The translations under genes and the position numbers were made by a program. DNA of 24,313 nucleotides from a virus. The stretch lies in the IMG/VR virus record IMGVR_UViG_3300027784_000045, positions 1 through 24,313 of that record; one strand, 5' to 3'. The stretch's first letter is position 1; every line of letters begins with the position of its first letter. This document shows, piece after piece, positions 6,091 to 13,957 of this stretch. The notes under the pieces were generated by a model. The model was not told where the DNA came from, did not search any database, and saw nothing but the letters and a program-made list of their open reading frames with translations.

Positions 6091-7376
6091 TAGAGCTCCA
6101 ATTCATAAATACTTTGCTGGAAGAAAAGAGCCTATCTCTTGCCAGACAGAATGATGTAGATGAAGACCATTTCACAGCTTACAAAGAGGAGTTCAATTTC
6201 ATCTGGAGTCATTATGAGGAATATGGATGTGTGCCAGATAAGACAACTTTTATAGATAGATTCCCGGATTTTGATTTAGTAGAGATAAATGAAAGCAACA
6301 GATACTTAGTAGAAAAATTGAAAGAGCAGTACTTATTTATTAAGATGTCTCCGGCAATCAGACAACTGGCACAGATGGCAGAGGAAGACAGTAGAAAAGC
6401 ATTTGACTTCTGGAAGAAAAAGGTAGATGAGTTTAATCAGATATCCAGCAATTTTAAAGAAGGGGAAGACTTGATAAAAGATTCCCCGGACAGACTGCAG
6501 GAGTTCAAGAAAAGACAGAATGGTGAGGAGTTATTAGGAATTAGTTCTGGAATCAAAGAGCTGGATGAAGTAACATTTGGCTGGCAACAAGAAGATTTTG
6601 TTAGTATAATTGCTAGAACTTCACAGGGAAAGACATGGTTGCTACTATTCTTCTTAGTGCAGGCATGGCAACAGGGCAAAAAAGTTCTGCTCTATAATGG
6701 AGAACTACCAAATAGTGTAGTTGGATTCAGATTCGACACTCTAAACAGACATTTCAGCAATACTGCTCTGACCAAAGGTGATGAATCACTAAATGGTAAA
6801 TATGAGGATTACATAGAAGAGTTAAAAGAGAAAGAGAATCCTTTTATAGTAATTAAGCCTAGAGACATAAATGGAAAGCTGACAGTATCAAAGATGGAAG
6901 GATTGATTGAAAAATATGACCCGGATATTGTGGGAATTGACCAGATAACATTGATGGCAGACGAGAGAGGAAGTTCTGGACAGGCATCTTATCTAAAATA
7001 TGAGCATATAACTGAAGATTTGTATCAACTGGCAGAGAAATGTGCAGTACCTATTTTAGCTCCACATCAAGCCAACAGGGATGCAGATTCAGATGATGAT
7101 ATAGAGGATATAGATGACATTGAAGTTCCAAAGATTAGTGAAATATATGGAAGTGATGCAATTTCTCATAACTGCAGAAGAATTATAACTTTTAAGAAGG
7201 TAGACAAGATGACTAAACTGGTGGTAAAGAAAAATAACTATGGAAAAGACAATCAAGAAATATTACTTTTATGGGATATGGACATTGGATTAATGAAACC
7301 TTATTTGAAAGTTGATAATAGTGGAGGAGCAGAAAGAGTGCAGAGAGTAAATCAAGATGCATTGGACTTATTCTAA
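6087..7376 (+). CDS. Replicative DNA helicase, DnaB-like
   Basis: This 429-residue protein has an N-terminal helical domain (about 1-120) and a RecA-like motor. The entry motif GISSGIKELDEVTFG (151-165) is typical of DnaB/gp4-type helicases. Walker A is ARTSQGKTW (176-184), the Walker B region VGIDQITLM (282-290), and the glutamine motif APHQANR (325-331). Family knowledge says it forms a hexamer, moves 5' to 3' on the lagging strand and works with primase. An acidic insert, DSDDDIEDIDDIE (334-346), lies where DnaB proteins have a loop near the DNA-binding face. The C-terminus ends in ALDLF, which could be a clamp-binding-like peptide, though that is speculative. It overlaps the loader gene by 4 bases. 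Confidence 0.93.
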   Translation: MIELQFINTLLEEKSLSLARQNDVDEDHFTAYKEEFNFIWSHYEEYGCVPDKTTFIDRFPDFDLVEINESNRYLVEKLKEQYLFIKMSPAIRQLAQMAEEDSRKAFDFWKKKVDEFNQISSNFKEGEDLIKDSPDRLQEFKKRQNGEELLGISSGIKELDEVTFGWQQEDFVSIIARTSQGKTWLLLFFLVQAWQQGKKVLLYNGELPNSVVGFRFDTLNRHFSNTALTKGDESLNGKYEDYIEELKEKENPFIVIKPRDINGKLTVSKMEGLIEKYDPDIVGIDQITLMADERGSSGQASYLKYEHITEDLYQLAEKCAVPILAPHQANRDADSDDDIEDIDDIEVPKISEIYGSDAISHNCRRIITFKKVDKMTKLVVKKNNYGKDNQEILLLWDMDIGLMKPYLKVDNSGGAERVQRVNQDALDLF

Positions 7377-7430
7377 GGGAGGTAAAAAAAAGTTATTATT
7401 GATTTTGGGCTTATAGAGGAGGAATAAATT

Positions 7431-8360
7431 TTGGACTATATAGAGATTCATGGGACACCGGTATTTGCCAGTATCAAGAAAATACTAAATAAGTTAGAAG
7501 TAGAGACCGGGAAAATAGGAAGAGTTAAAGATACAGGAAATAATTATATGATTGTTTGTCCTTTTCATGATGACACAGACCCATCATTGGGGATATCTAA
7601 AAAAGCCTCAACTAATTATTCCGGAGAAGTGATACCTGCAGGAACTGTTAATTGTTTTGGATGTGAGTACAGTGGGGATTTGATAAAGTTCATAGCTGAC
7701 ATAAAAGAAGTGACAGAACATCAAGCATTCAAGTGGCTCATAAATAATTTCACAGTTGGGGAATATGAGAAGAGAAAGATTGATTTAGATTTTTTAGAAG
7801 GACAAAAAGATGGAGATTTTGAGAGTTTTATTTCAGAGTTAGATATTTACCATTCTTATATGGAGTTTAGAGGATTTACCCCAGAGATTATATTGAAATA
7901 TGAAATAAAGTATAACCCTAAAAACGATACCATAGTATTCCCAATTTATAATCAATCTGGGGATAAGGTTATAGGGTATCAAGAGAGAGGGGTAGATGGA
8001 AAGAGCTTTTATAGTGAGGGCAATGTAAATACATTATTTGGAAGACAGCATCTTGAAAAAGATGCAAATGAGGTCTGGTTGACAGAAGGACCAATTGATG
8101 CACTCATAACAAAAAAGTTTGGTCACAATGCTGTGGCAATCATGGGAGGACTCAGTGACCAGAAATTGTCAGCTATTGGTAAATTACCATATCGTGTATT
8201 TATATGTGCCTTTGATAATGATAAGGCAGGAGATAAGTTCAGCAGAATAGTTGCTGACAAATTTAAGAACAGGTTAGTGAAGAGAGCATTTTTTAAGACA
8301 GGAGATGACCCGGGAGATATGAAGGATGAATTTAAATATGATTTAAAATACATGGTTTAA
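7431..8360 (+). CDS. DnaG-type DNA primase (zinc finger plus TOPRIM)
   Basis: This 309-residue protein starts at a TTG codon, chosen because GAGGAGG lies about 8 bases before it and no ATG is suitable. The N-terminal CHC2-type zinc finger uses C43, H46, C75 and C78 (VCPFH and NCFGC). The TOPRIM catalytic part shows TEGPIDAL with E219 and the metal-binding FDNDKAGD with D262 and D264, followed by GDDPGD (291-296). This is the core of DnaG-like primases, which lay down RNA primers for lagging-strand synthesis with DnaB. It is about half the length of bacterial DnaG and lacks a C-terminal helicase-binding domain, as is usual for phage primases. It follows the helicase after a 54-base gap. Confidence 0.9.
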   Translation: MDYIEIHGTPVFASIKKILNKLEVETGKIGRVKDTGNNYMIVCPFHDDTDPSLGISKKASTNYSGEVIPAGTVNCFGCEYSGDLIKFIADIKEVTEHQAFKWLINNFTVGEYEKRKIDLDFLEGQKDGDFESFISELDIYHSYMEFRGFTPEIILKYEIKYNPKNDTIVFPIYNQSGDKVIGYQERGVDGKSFYSEGNVNTLFGRQHLEKDANEVWLTEGPIDALITKKFGHNAVAIMGGLSDQKLSAIGKLPYRVFICAFDNDKAGDKFSRIVADKFKNRLVKRAFFKTGDDPGDMKDEFKYDLKYMV

Positions 8361-8370
8361 GGGAGGGAAT

Positions 8371-9033
8371 ATGAAATATACATATAATAATCTAAAGCCA
8401 GTGGCAGAGGAGATAGAAGTGGAGGAGTATGAGGAGTTACAGGAGATGTATCGGGAAGAAGAGAAGCAGGATTTTATTGTAGCAAAGATTTATTGTGATA
8501 ATATTGGGTATCTCTCAAATAGGGCAAGAAAATATAAAACAGTGGAAGAAGAGGACAAAGCAAGTTATGCTCTGGAATCAATTCATGATGCTCTTTTAAC
8601 TCATGATGGAAGAGATATAAAACTTATGACACTTATTGGATACTATTTTGAAAGAAAGTTAAAGAATGAGATTGAAACACAAAATAGAGTTAAAAGAGAG
8701 CTTCAAAAGAACATAGGTAGTATAGATGAGATGGCAGAAGCCTCTTTTGAAAATGATGAAGTCTCTGATGATTTTGGTCTTAATTTCACTTATTCCAACA
8801 ATGTTGATGGGAATCATGTAGGAATCAAAGATTTTAATAATGCTTTTTTAAAAATTAAGATAAAGGAGAGTGATATACTAACATCAATTCAAAAAGAAAT
8901 TTGCACTTTGCTGGTGGATAATAATGGGTCATTGACTTTTAGGGAACTGGGGGATGAATTGGATATTAGTCATGAATGGGCTAGAGTTCAATTAAAGAGA
9001 ATAAAAGAGAAAGACTTATCTAAAATAGTTTAA
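8371..9033 (+). CDS. Sigma-like RNA polymerase factor
   Basis: This 220-residue protein has a GGGAGG ribosome binding site and an ATG start. Residues about 35-110 are helical and resemble sigma region 2: YALESIHDALLTHDGRDIKL followed by LIGYYFERKLKNEIETQNR, the position where sigma factors read KF-T-A-WWIR-AI. A linker of low complexity follows (120-150). Residues about 172-214 form a region 4-like helix-turn-helix: QKEICTLLVDNNGSLTFRELGDELDIS then HEWARVQLKRIK. Phage sigma factors redirect host RNA polymerase to later genes. It is the last gene before a new promoter at 9051. Confidence in the fold is good; which promoters it reads is unknown. No structural-gene promoters are in this window to compare. 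Confidence 0.7.
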   Translation: MKYTYNNLKPVAEEIEVEEYEELQEMYREEEKQDFIVAKIYCDNIGYLSNRARKYKTVEEEDKASYALESIHDALLTHDGRDIKLMTLIGYYFERKLKNEIETQNRVKRELQKNIGSIDEMAEASFENDEVSDDFGLNFTYSNNVDGNHVGIKDFNNAFLKIKIKESDILTSIQKEICTLLVDNNGSLTFRELGDELDISHEWARVQLKRIKEKDLSKIV

Positions 9034-9050
9034 ATTAATTTCTAAAATAG

Positions 9051-9080
9051 TTGACAAAAGAGGGGCAAACACTGTATATT
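9051..9080 (+). promoter_or_regulatory. Promoter of the SSB-polymerase operon (class II)
   Basis: TTGACA (9051-9056), an 18-base spacer and TG-TATATT (-10 at 9075-9080). The -10 region and start, ACTGTATATTAATAATGCA, match the promoter at 3359 closely. Unlike the other five promoters its spacer lacks the CTAGT-type palindrome and reads AAAGAGGGGC instead, so it may escape the same regulator. The upstream TAAATTAATTT element (9031-9041) is also seen before the 1188 promoter. Confidence 0.85.
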
Positions 9081-9118
9081 AATAATGCAACATAACTAAA
9101 ATTAGGAGGGATTATTTA

Positions 9119-9805
9119 ATGGGTTTACAAGACAAATTTGAAAAGTATTCCGGAATGTCCGGTGGAGCAGAGTATTTTCATTTGGCAGATGATGGAGACA
9201 CAGCACTAGTGAGATTTTTACATATTAATGAGGGTGATTTAGACAAGTATGGCAGTAAGGTAGTTCATAAGGTGGACATTAATGGGAAAGAGAGAAAAGT
9301 AGTTTGCTTGTTGGAGAATTGTCCTTTATGTGAGGCTGGTTATAAGAATAGAGCAAGATTATTCTTACAACTGGTAGAGTATGATGAGAATGGGAATATC
9401 TTAGATGATGGTAAGGTCAAAGTTTGGGAAAGAGGAAAGCAGATTCTTCCAGATATACTGGATATGTTAAATAGGTATGCTCCTATTTACAGATTCACTA
9501 CTGAGATTGTTAGACATGGAGCTAAAGGAGACCCAAAAACTCAATACAGATTATATCCTCAATTAGAAGATGAGAATACATTGAAAGAAGACACTGAGGA
9601 AGCCAGACAGAAAATTGAAGAAATGAGAGAGGACATTGTTGGGGAAGAAAAAGCAAATATGATTATTAAAAGAGGCAAAGAAGACTTACAGAAAATGGTA
9701 GATGGTACTTTCAGTTTTGATAATGGAAGTTCCAATAAGAGCAGTGGAAACAAGAAATCTGGTGGCAGTTCTTCAGAATCCAACAGTCCTGCAGACTTCT
9801 TTTAA
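9119..9805 (+). CDS. Single-stranded DNA-binding protein (gp32-like)
   Basis: This 228-residue protein has a beta-rich N-terminal domain with a likely zinc site, H50, C63, C68 and C71 (VHK and CLLENCPLC), recalling the His-Cys3 site of T4 gp32. The part VRFLHINEG to RLYPQLE (31-150) fits an OB-fold. The end is a flexible Ser/Gly/Asn-rich linker (about 200-222) and the tail SPADFF, much like the acidic protein-binding tip of bacterial SSB. It would coat single-stranded DNA and recruit replication and recombination proteins through the tail. It has its own promoter and is followed by its own terminator, which fits a protein needed in large amounts. Assignment rests on architecture and context. 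Confidence 0.82.
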   Translation: MGLQDKFEKYSGMSGGAEYFHLADDGDTALVRFLHINEGDLDKYGSKVVHKVDINGKERKVVCLLENCPLCEAGYKNRARLFLQLVEYDENGNILDDGKVKVWERGKQILPDILDMLNRYAPIYRFTTEIVRHGAKGDPKTQYRLYPQLEDENTLKEDTEEARQKIEEMREDIVGEEKANMIIKRGKEDLQKMVDGTFSFDNGSSNKSSGNKKSGGSSSESNSPADFF

Positions 9806-9818
9806 ACTACAATTGTTG

Positions 9819-9850
9819 AGAGAGGGGAATAATTTCTCCTCTCTTGTTTT
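9819..9850 (+). terminator. Intrinsic terminator after SSB gene
   Basis: AGAGAGGGG (9819-9827) pairs with CTCCTCTCT (9836-9844) with one G-T pair and an 8-base loop, followed by TGTTTT. The T-run is interrupted by a G, so termination may be partial. That would let some transcripts continue into the polymerase gene, which has no promoter of its own, and give high SSB relative to polymerase. Confidence 0.75.
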
Positions 9851-9869
9851 ACTATAGGGAGGAGGTAAG

Positions 9870-12152
9870 ATGAGAGGAACTCTTTTAGATGACAGCAAAC
9901 AGAGGAATAAAAAATTATTAAAGAAACTTCAGAATAAAAAGAAGTCCAAAAAAGTTGTGAGCAAGGATACTCTCAGATATCAGCTAGATAAATTACATAG
10001 TAAGGTGGATGAGCATTTTCCAAATCCAGATAAGTATAGAATTGTAATGGACCAGCAAGAGCTGTATAAGTATCTTGAAAAAGATGAGATAATTTCACTG
10101 GATACAGAGTCCGATACTGTGAAGTCAGACCCAGACCCGATACTGGATACTTTTGTAGGATTCTCTAGTTATACAAAGAATAGTGAGCAGGCAATATATG
10201 TGCCAATCCAACACAAAAAGACTCACTTGATAACTCATAATTATAATCATGACTATGACAAACAATTAACCTGTGAGGATATAGCTGAGGTATTTAGAGA
10301 AATAGGAGAAAAAAAGTTTGTATTTCACACTGCAAGGTATGATACCAGAGTATTTTTAAGGAATTTGGGATATTTTGATTTGGACAGTGTGTATTGGGAT
10401 GTATTTATAGCAAGTAAGTATCTCAATGAAAATGAATCACATGGATTGAAATATTTATATGATAGATATGTAGCAAGAGAGGAATCGGAATCATTAGAGA
10501 CCACAAAGTCATTAGGATTCACTGAACTTTTTGAAGATATTGATTTTAGCTTAGTCCCACTGGATTTAGCTTATTTATATGCTGGCAAGGATGCAGTAAT
10601 GACATTAGATTTATTTGATTTTCAATATGACTTTTTACATCCAGAAGGAGAGTACACTGAATCCAAAGGATTAAAAGATGCAGGAAATTACTTTATAAAC
10701 TGGGAGATGCCACTGGTCAAGCCGGTTACAAAAATGATTGAAAAAGGAATCAAATTTGATAATGAATATGCAGATGAGCTAAAAGAAAAGTATAGCAAGA
10801 AATTAAATAAAGTGGAAAAAGACATACATGATTTTCTGCAGAAACTAGATTTTAGCAAGCTACCAAAAAATAAAAGAGACAGTTTAGGTGAGCCGGTTAA
10901 TTTGAGAAGTTCAAAACAGATGTCTATTATTTTATATGATGTTTTGAAGTTGAGATATGATAGTAGGACAACAGATGAGGAATGTTTGGAGCATTTTGCT
11001 TCATCATCCTTTGAAGTAGGGAAGGATATTCATAAAAATGTAAATTTACCTGTGACTACAGATGAGATGCAGAATTTCTTTAAGAATATGCTGAAACACC
11101 GGACAATTTCAAAACTTATAAGCACTTATATTGATGCAATGCCAGAAATGGTTATGGAAGATGGAAGAATCCACACAATATTGAAGCAGATGGGAACTGT
11201 GACAGGTAGATTTAGTAGTAGTAATCCTAATTTACAGAATATCCCAAAATCAAATAAAGATATAAGAAGAATGTTTAAAGCAGACCCCGGAAAAGTTCTT
11301 ATTTGTAGTGACTATTCTCAGCAAGAGCCTAGAGTTCTAGCTTATATATCCGGGGATGAAAAAATGATAAAAGCATATGAAGAGGGAAAAGATTTATATT
11401 CTATTATTGCCAGTATGATATTTGATGTCCCATATAGAACATGTTTGAAAGGGCAGAAGAATCAGCCTTATAGAACTATTTGTAAAGCAATAGTTCTGGG
11501 TGTAATGTATGGTAGAAGTGTAGGTAGTGTAGCAGAGCAATTAGAGATGAGCTATAAAAAAGTAAATGAGATTTTAGATGAATTCAAATCAAAATTCTCT
11601 GGAGTAAAGACAGCTATAGAAGGAGCTACAGAATTCTGCAGAGAGCAGGGATTTGTAAAAACCATTCATGGAAGAAAGAGGAGATTGCCAGATATAAATC
11701 TCCAATCTTATGTAGTTAAAGCAGATAATGAGCAGTTAGAAAGAGAGTATTTGAGAAAGTTAAATAATGCCGGTTATAAAGAGACAGCAAGGTTGAAAAA
11801 ACAGGCAAAAGCAGAGGGAGTTTATGTCAAAGATAACACTGCATTTATTTCAAAAGCAGAAAGGCAATCTATTAACAGTATAATACAGGGAAGTAGTGCT
11901 GATATGACAAAAAAGGCAATTGTAATGATTGATAAAGACGAACAATTACAGGACTTAGGATATGAGCTATTGTTGACTGTGCATGATGAGGTTATTGGTC
12001 AAATTGACAAGGATTGGGGTAAAATTAAAAAAGCTACAGAGAGAATAGGTCAATTAATGAGAGAAGCCGGAGAACCTGTTACTGTACCAATGTCAGTAGA
12101 CCATGATATACAGATTAGATGGAATGGAATAGAGTTAGAAAAGGAGGTATAA
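9870..12152 (+). CDS. DNA polymerase, family A with 3'-5' exonuclease
   Basis: This 760-residue protein has an N-terminal basic extension of about 60 residues, then a DnaQ-like 3'-5' exonuclease domain: Exo I SLDTES with D78 and E80, Exo II-like HTARYD (153-158), Exo III YLYAGKD (235-241). The polymerase domain has the TGRFSSSNPNLQNIP motif (445-459), motif A DYSQQEPR (481-488, where the usual form is DYSQIELR), motif B with R535, K539 and MYG (546-548), and motif C VHDE (704-707). No 5'-nuclease domain is present, as in most phage family A polymerases. This should be the replicative polymerase of the element. It has a GGGAGGAGG ribosome binding site. The partnership with the clamp encoded at 12888 is unusual. 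Confidence 0.95.
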   Translation: MRGTLLDDSKQRNKKLLKKLQNKKKSKKVVSKDTLRYQLDKLHSKVDEHFPNPDKYRIVMDQQELYKYLEKDEIISLDTESDTVKSDPDPILDTFVGFSSYTKNSEQAIYVPIQHKKTHLITHNYNHDYDKQLTCEDIAEVFREIGEKKFVFHTARYDTRVFLRNLGYFDLDSVYWDVFIASKYLNENESHGLKYLYDRYVAREESESLETTKSLGFTELFEDIDFSLVPLDLAYLYAGKDAVMTLDLFDFQYDFLHPEGEYTESKGLKDAGNYFINWEMPLVKPVTKMIEKGIKFDNEYADELKEKYSKKLNKVEKDIHDFLQKLDFSKLPKNKRDSLGEPVNLRSSKQMSIILYDVLKLRYDSRTTDEECLEHFASSSFEVGKDIHKNVNLPVTTDEMQNFFKNMLKHRTISKLISTYIDAMPEMVMEDGRIHTILKQMGTVTGRFSSSNPNLQNIPKSNKDIRRMFKADPGKVLICSDYSQQEPRVLAYISGDEKMIKAYEEGKDLYSIIASMIFDVPYRTCLKGQKNQPYRTICKAIVLGVMYGRSVGSVAEQLEMSYKKVNEILDEFKSKFSGVKTAIEGATEFCREQGFVKTIHGRKRRLPDINLQSYVVKADNEQLEREYLRKLNNAGYKETARLKKQAKAEGVYVKDNTAFISKAERQSINSIIQGSSADMTKKAIVMIDKDEQLQDLGYELLLTVHDEVIGQIDKDWGKIKKATERIGQLMREAGEPVTVPMSVDHDIQIRWNGIELEKEV

Positions 12153-12153
12153 A

Positions 12154-12309
12154 ATGCTAAGTGGAAAAGCAAAAGAAAAATATGAACTTCTGCAGGAGTA
12201 TTTGAGATATGTAATGTTATCAAATGATTTACAATTTGTTCAAAAATTTTATAAGGACAATGTAAAGGGGTATAATCAAGATGGAATACATAAGAACAAA
12301 GAAAGTTAG
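12154..12309 (+). CDS. 51-residue unknown helical protein
   Basis: This short gene starts at ATG 12154, with AAGGAGGTA placed 6-7 bases upstream, inside the end of the polymerase gene; the polymerase stop codon ends one base before the start. The peptide begins MLSGKAKEKYELLQEYLRYV and is mostly helical, with several Tyr and Lys residues. It overlaps the next gene by 29 bases in another frame. The strong ribosome binding site and the exact spacing after the polymerase are the main evidence that it is real. No family is recognised. Confidence 0.6.
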   Translation: MLSGKAKEKYELLQEYLRYVMLSNDLQFVQKFYKDNVKGYNQDGIHKNKES

Positions 12310-12538
12310 AACCAGAAAAAAGCACAAATGTTTTGGCTGTGGAAGAAACTTTCCAAAAGGTAATGAGCTTCAATGTGTAACAACTGTTGATAATGGTAGC
12401 ATCTTTGATGATTACTGGTGTGATGTTTGTGTTAGATATTGGGAAAAATTTGCATATCCCGGAGATACTATTTGTCAAGGGGATTTAGTGGATGAGGATT
12501 GGCATGAGATAAGGAAGGGGATAGAAGATGGGCTGTAA
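12281..12538 (+). CDS. Small zinc-binding protein, unknown function
   Basis: This 85-residue protein has a CFGCG knuckle (C17, C20) and a second pair, WCDVC (C47, C50), plus C32 and C65 as possible extra ligands. The N-terminal ten to fifteen residues are strongly basic (RTKKVRTRKKHK), which suits nucleic-acid contact. This is the layout of a treble-clef or zinc-ribbon fold. The ribosome binding site is weaker (AAGGGG about 14 bases upstream), and the gene overlaps the previous small gene, so coupled translation is likely. It sits between polymerase and clamp genes. No specific function can be assigned. Confidence 0.68.
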   Translation: MEYIRTKKVRTRKKHKCFGCGRNFPKGNELQCVTTVDNGSIFDDYWCDVCVRYWEKFAYPGDTICQGDLVDEDWHEIRKGIEDGL

Positions 12539-12574
12539 AAATATGAATCTAGATTATCATGGGAGGTGTAATTA

Positions 12575-12937
12575 ATGGAATTCTTATCAGATTTGTTTTT
12601 TGTGATTAGTTTAGTGGCTATTGCCGGTTGGTTGGCTATTGGTATTGTTAGTATTGCACATTATTTAAGCACTAGAGCTGATGAAGATGATATTGCAGAA
12701 TTGAAAATGAGAATGCTGGATAAAGCTGATTATGAAACAGCAAAGGAGAACAGACAGAGATTGATGCAAATGGAAAAAGAGGTTGGAAGAATAAATGATT
12801 TAGAGGAGAAGATTAAGAAGCTATATAAAAGGGAATTATGGACAAGAGAAATAGCATTTAGAGCTCTGGAGCAGAAGGGGGAAGATAATGAAAGTAAAGA
12901 CAAGCAAGCTGAAGGAAGCCAGCAGGAAAGTAAGTAA
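12575..12937 (+). CDS. Membrane-anchored coiled-coil protein
   Basis: This 120-residue protein begins with a hydrophobic segment (about residues 5-31, LFFVISLVAIAGWLAIGIV) that should span the membrane. A polar coiled coil (about 37-95) with regular Leu, Met and Ala heptads follows, and then a hydrophilic Gln/Glu/Lys-rich tail. There is no signal peptidase site. Its ribosome binding site is GGGAGGTG. The last 50 bases overlap the clamp gene in another frame. Placed among replication genes, it could tether part of the replisome to the membrane, as some Bacillus phage proteins do; this is inference from topology and context only. Confidence 0.62.
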   Translation: MEFLSDLFFVISLVAIAGWLAIGIVSIAHYLSTRADEDDIAELKMRMLDKADYETAKENRQRLMQMEKEVGRINDLEEKIKKLYKRELWTREIAFRALEQKGEDNESKDKQAEGSQQESK

Positions 12938-13943
12938 ATTGGTTGGCAGTAATTCAGTAATGGAGATATGTAATTATCTGGAAGTTATTTATACAGGGAA
13001 TCAGATTGTATTAACTGCCACAGATAAGACAAGAGCAATTACTGCCAGTATTGATGTAGAGGAGCAAGAGGACTCTGAATTTTCTGTAGTAATAGAGGGA
13101 CAAAAGTTTATCAGTCTTGTTAGGAATACCACAACTGGTGAAATAACTTTGACCCCAAAAGATAGTCATTTTGAGTTGAAGGGGAATGGAAAATACAAAC
13201 TCAGTTATTATACTGAAGAATTTTTTGATTATAGTGTAGACCCAGATATTGTTTTAGATTTGGATGCTGAAGAATTGATAAATATTATTGATAGACATGA
13301 GGATACAGTATCAAAAGAGATAGATGTTATGAGTGGTTATTATTTAGATAATGAAAATCTAATTACTCTGGATGGTCAGAAGATGGCATTAACTGAGCAT
13401 GATTTATTTGAAGAAGAATTATCCTTATTAATACCAGAAGAAGTTGCAACTTTGATTCCACTTTTTGAAAAAGAGGGAAACATACAATTAATGCTAGAAG
13501 ACAGAAAACTTCTATTTTTCACAAGTGATTTGACAATATTTGGTGGTCAACTATTTGGTATTGATGAGTTCCCGGATATCTCCAATTTTATTGGAAAAAA
13601 GTACAAAAATTGGGGGACAATAAAAAGGAGCTTGCTGGAAGGAGCATTAAGTAGAATTGAATTATTTGTAGAAGAAGAATCGGATTATGCTATCTATTTA
13701 AAGCTGAAAGATGGAGAGCTAGAGATAAAAGATTGTAAGGAATCATCAGTGGAAAGTGTTGATGTTGTGGATTCAAAAGGAGAGTTTGAGGTATATTTAA
13801 CTTTACCCCATATAAAGCTCTTTTTGAAAAATTTAGGAACTTATAAAATAAGATTAGGTTATGAAGATGGAGAGCCTGCAGTAAGGATAAGCAACAAGGA
13901 TATAACAACTAATTATTTCTCAGCAATAGTGCTGGAGCAATAA
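12888..13943 (+). CDS. Sliding clamp, DnaN (beta) family
   Basis: This 351-residue protein is close to the length of bacterial beta clamps (about 365-380) and matches their pattern. It begins MKVKTSKLKEASRKVSKLVG and continues with NYLEVIYTGNQIVLTATDKTRAI, corresponding to the beta-clamp stretch where LLxV-x-G-x-LxLTATDLE is found. Three repeated domains of similar size follow, and the C-terminus ends in YFSAIVLEQ, in place of the usual V-x-PMRL. A ring of two such subunits holds polymerase on DNA. The start has an AGGGGG ribosome binding site and lies inside the preceding gene by 50 bases. The loader for this ring is encoded at 17346-20065. Few phages carry a bacterial-type clamp. Confidence 0.82.
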   Translation: MKVKTSKLKEASRKVSKLVGSNSVMEICNYLEVIYTGNQIVLTATDKTRAITASIDVEEQEDSEFSVVIEGQKFISLVRNTTTGEITLTPKDSHFELKGNGKYKLSYYTEEFFDYSVDPDIVLDLDAEELINIIDRHEDTVSKEIDVMSGYYLDNENLITLDGQKMALTEHDLFEEELSLLIPEEVATLIPLFEKEGNIQLMLEDRKLLFFTSDLTIFGGQLFGIDEFPDISNFIGKKYKNWGTIKRSLLEGALSRIELFVEEESDYAIYLKLKDGELEIKDCKESSVESVDVVDSKGEFEVYLTLPHIKLFLKNLGTYKIRLGYEDGEPAVRISNKDITTNYFSAIVLEQ

Positions 13944-13957
13944 AAAGGGGGCAGAAA

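Noticed and set aside
12050-12478. Minus-strand open frame of 142 codons
   Set aside because: It covers the end of the polymerase gene and two well-supported + strand genes, and shows no ribosome binding site or recognisable domain.
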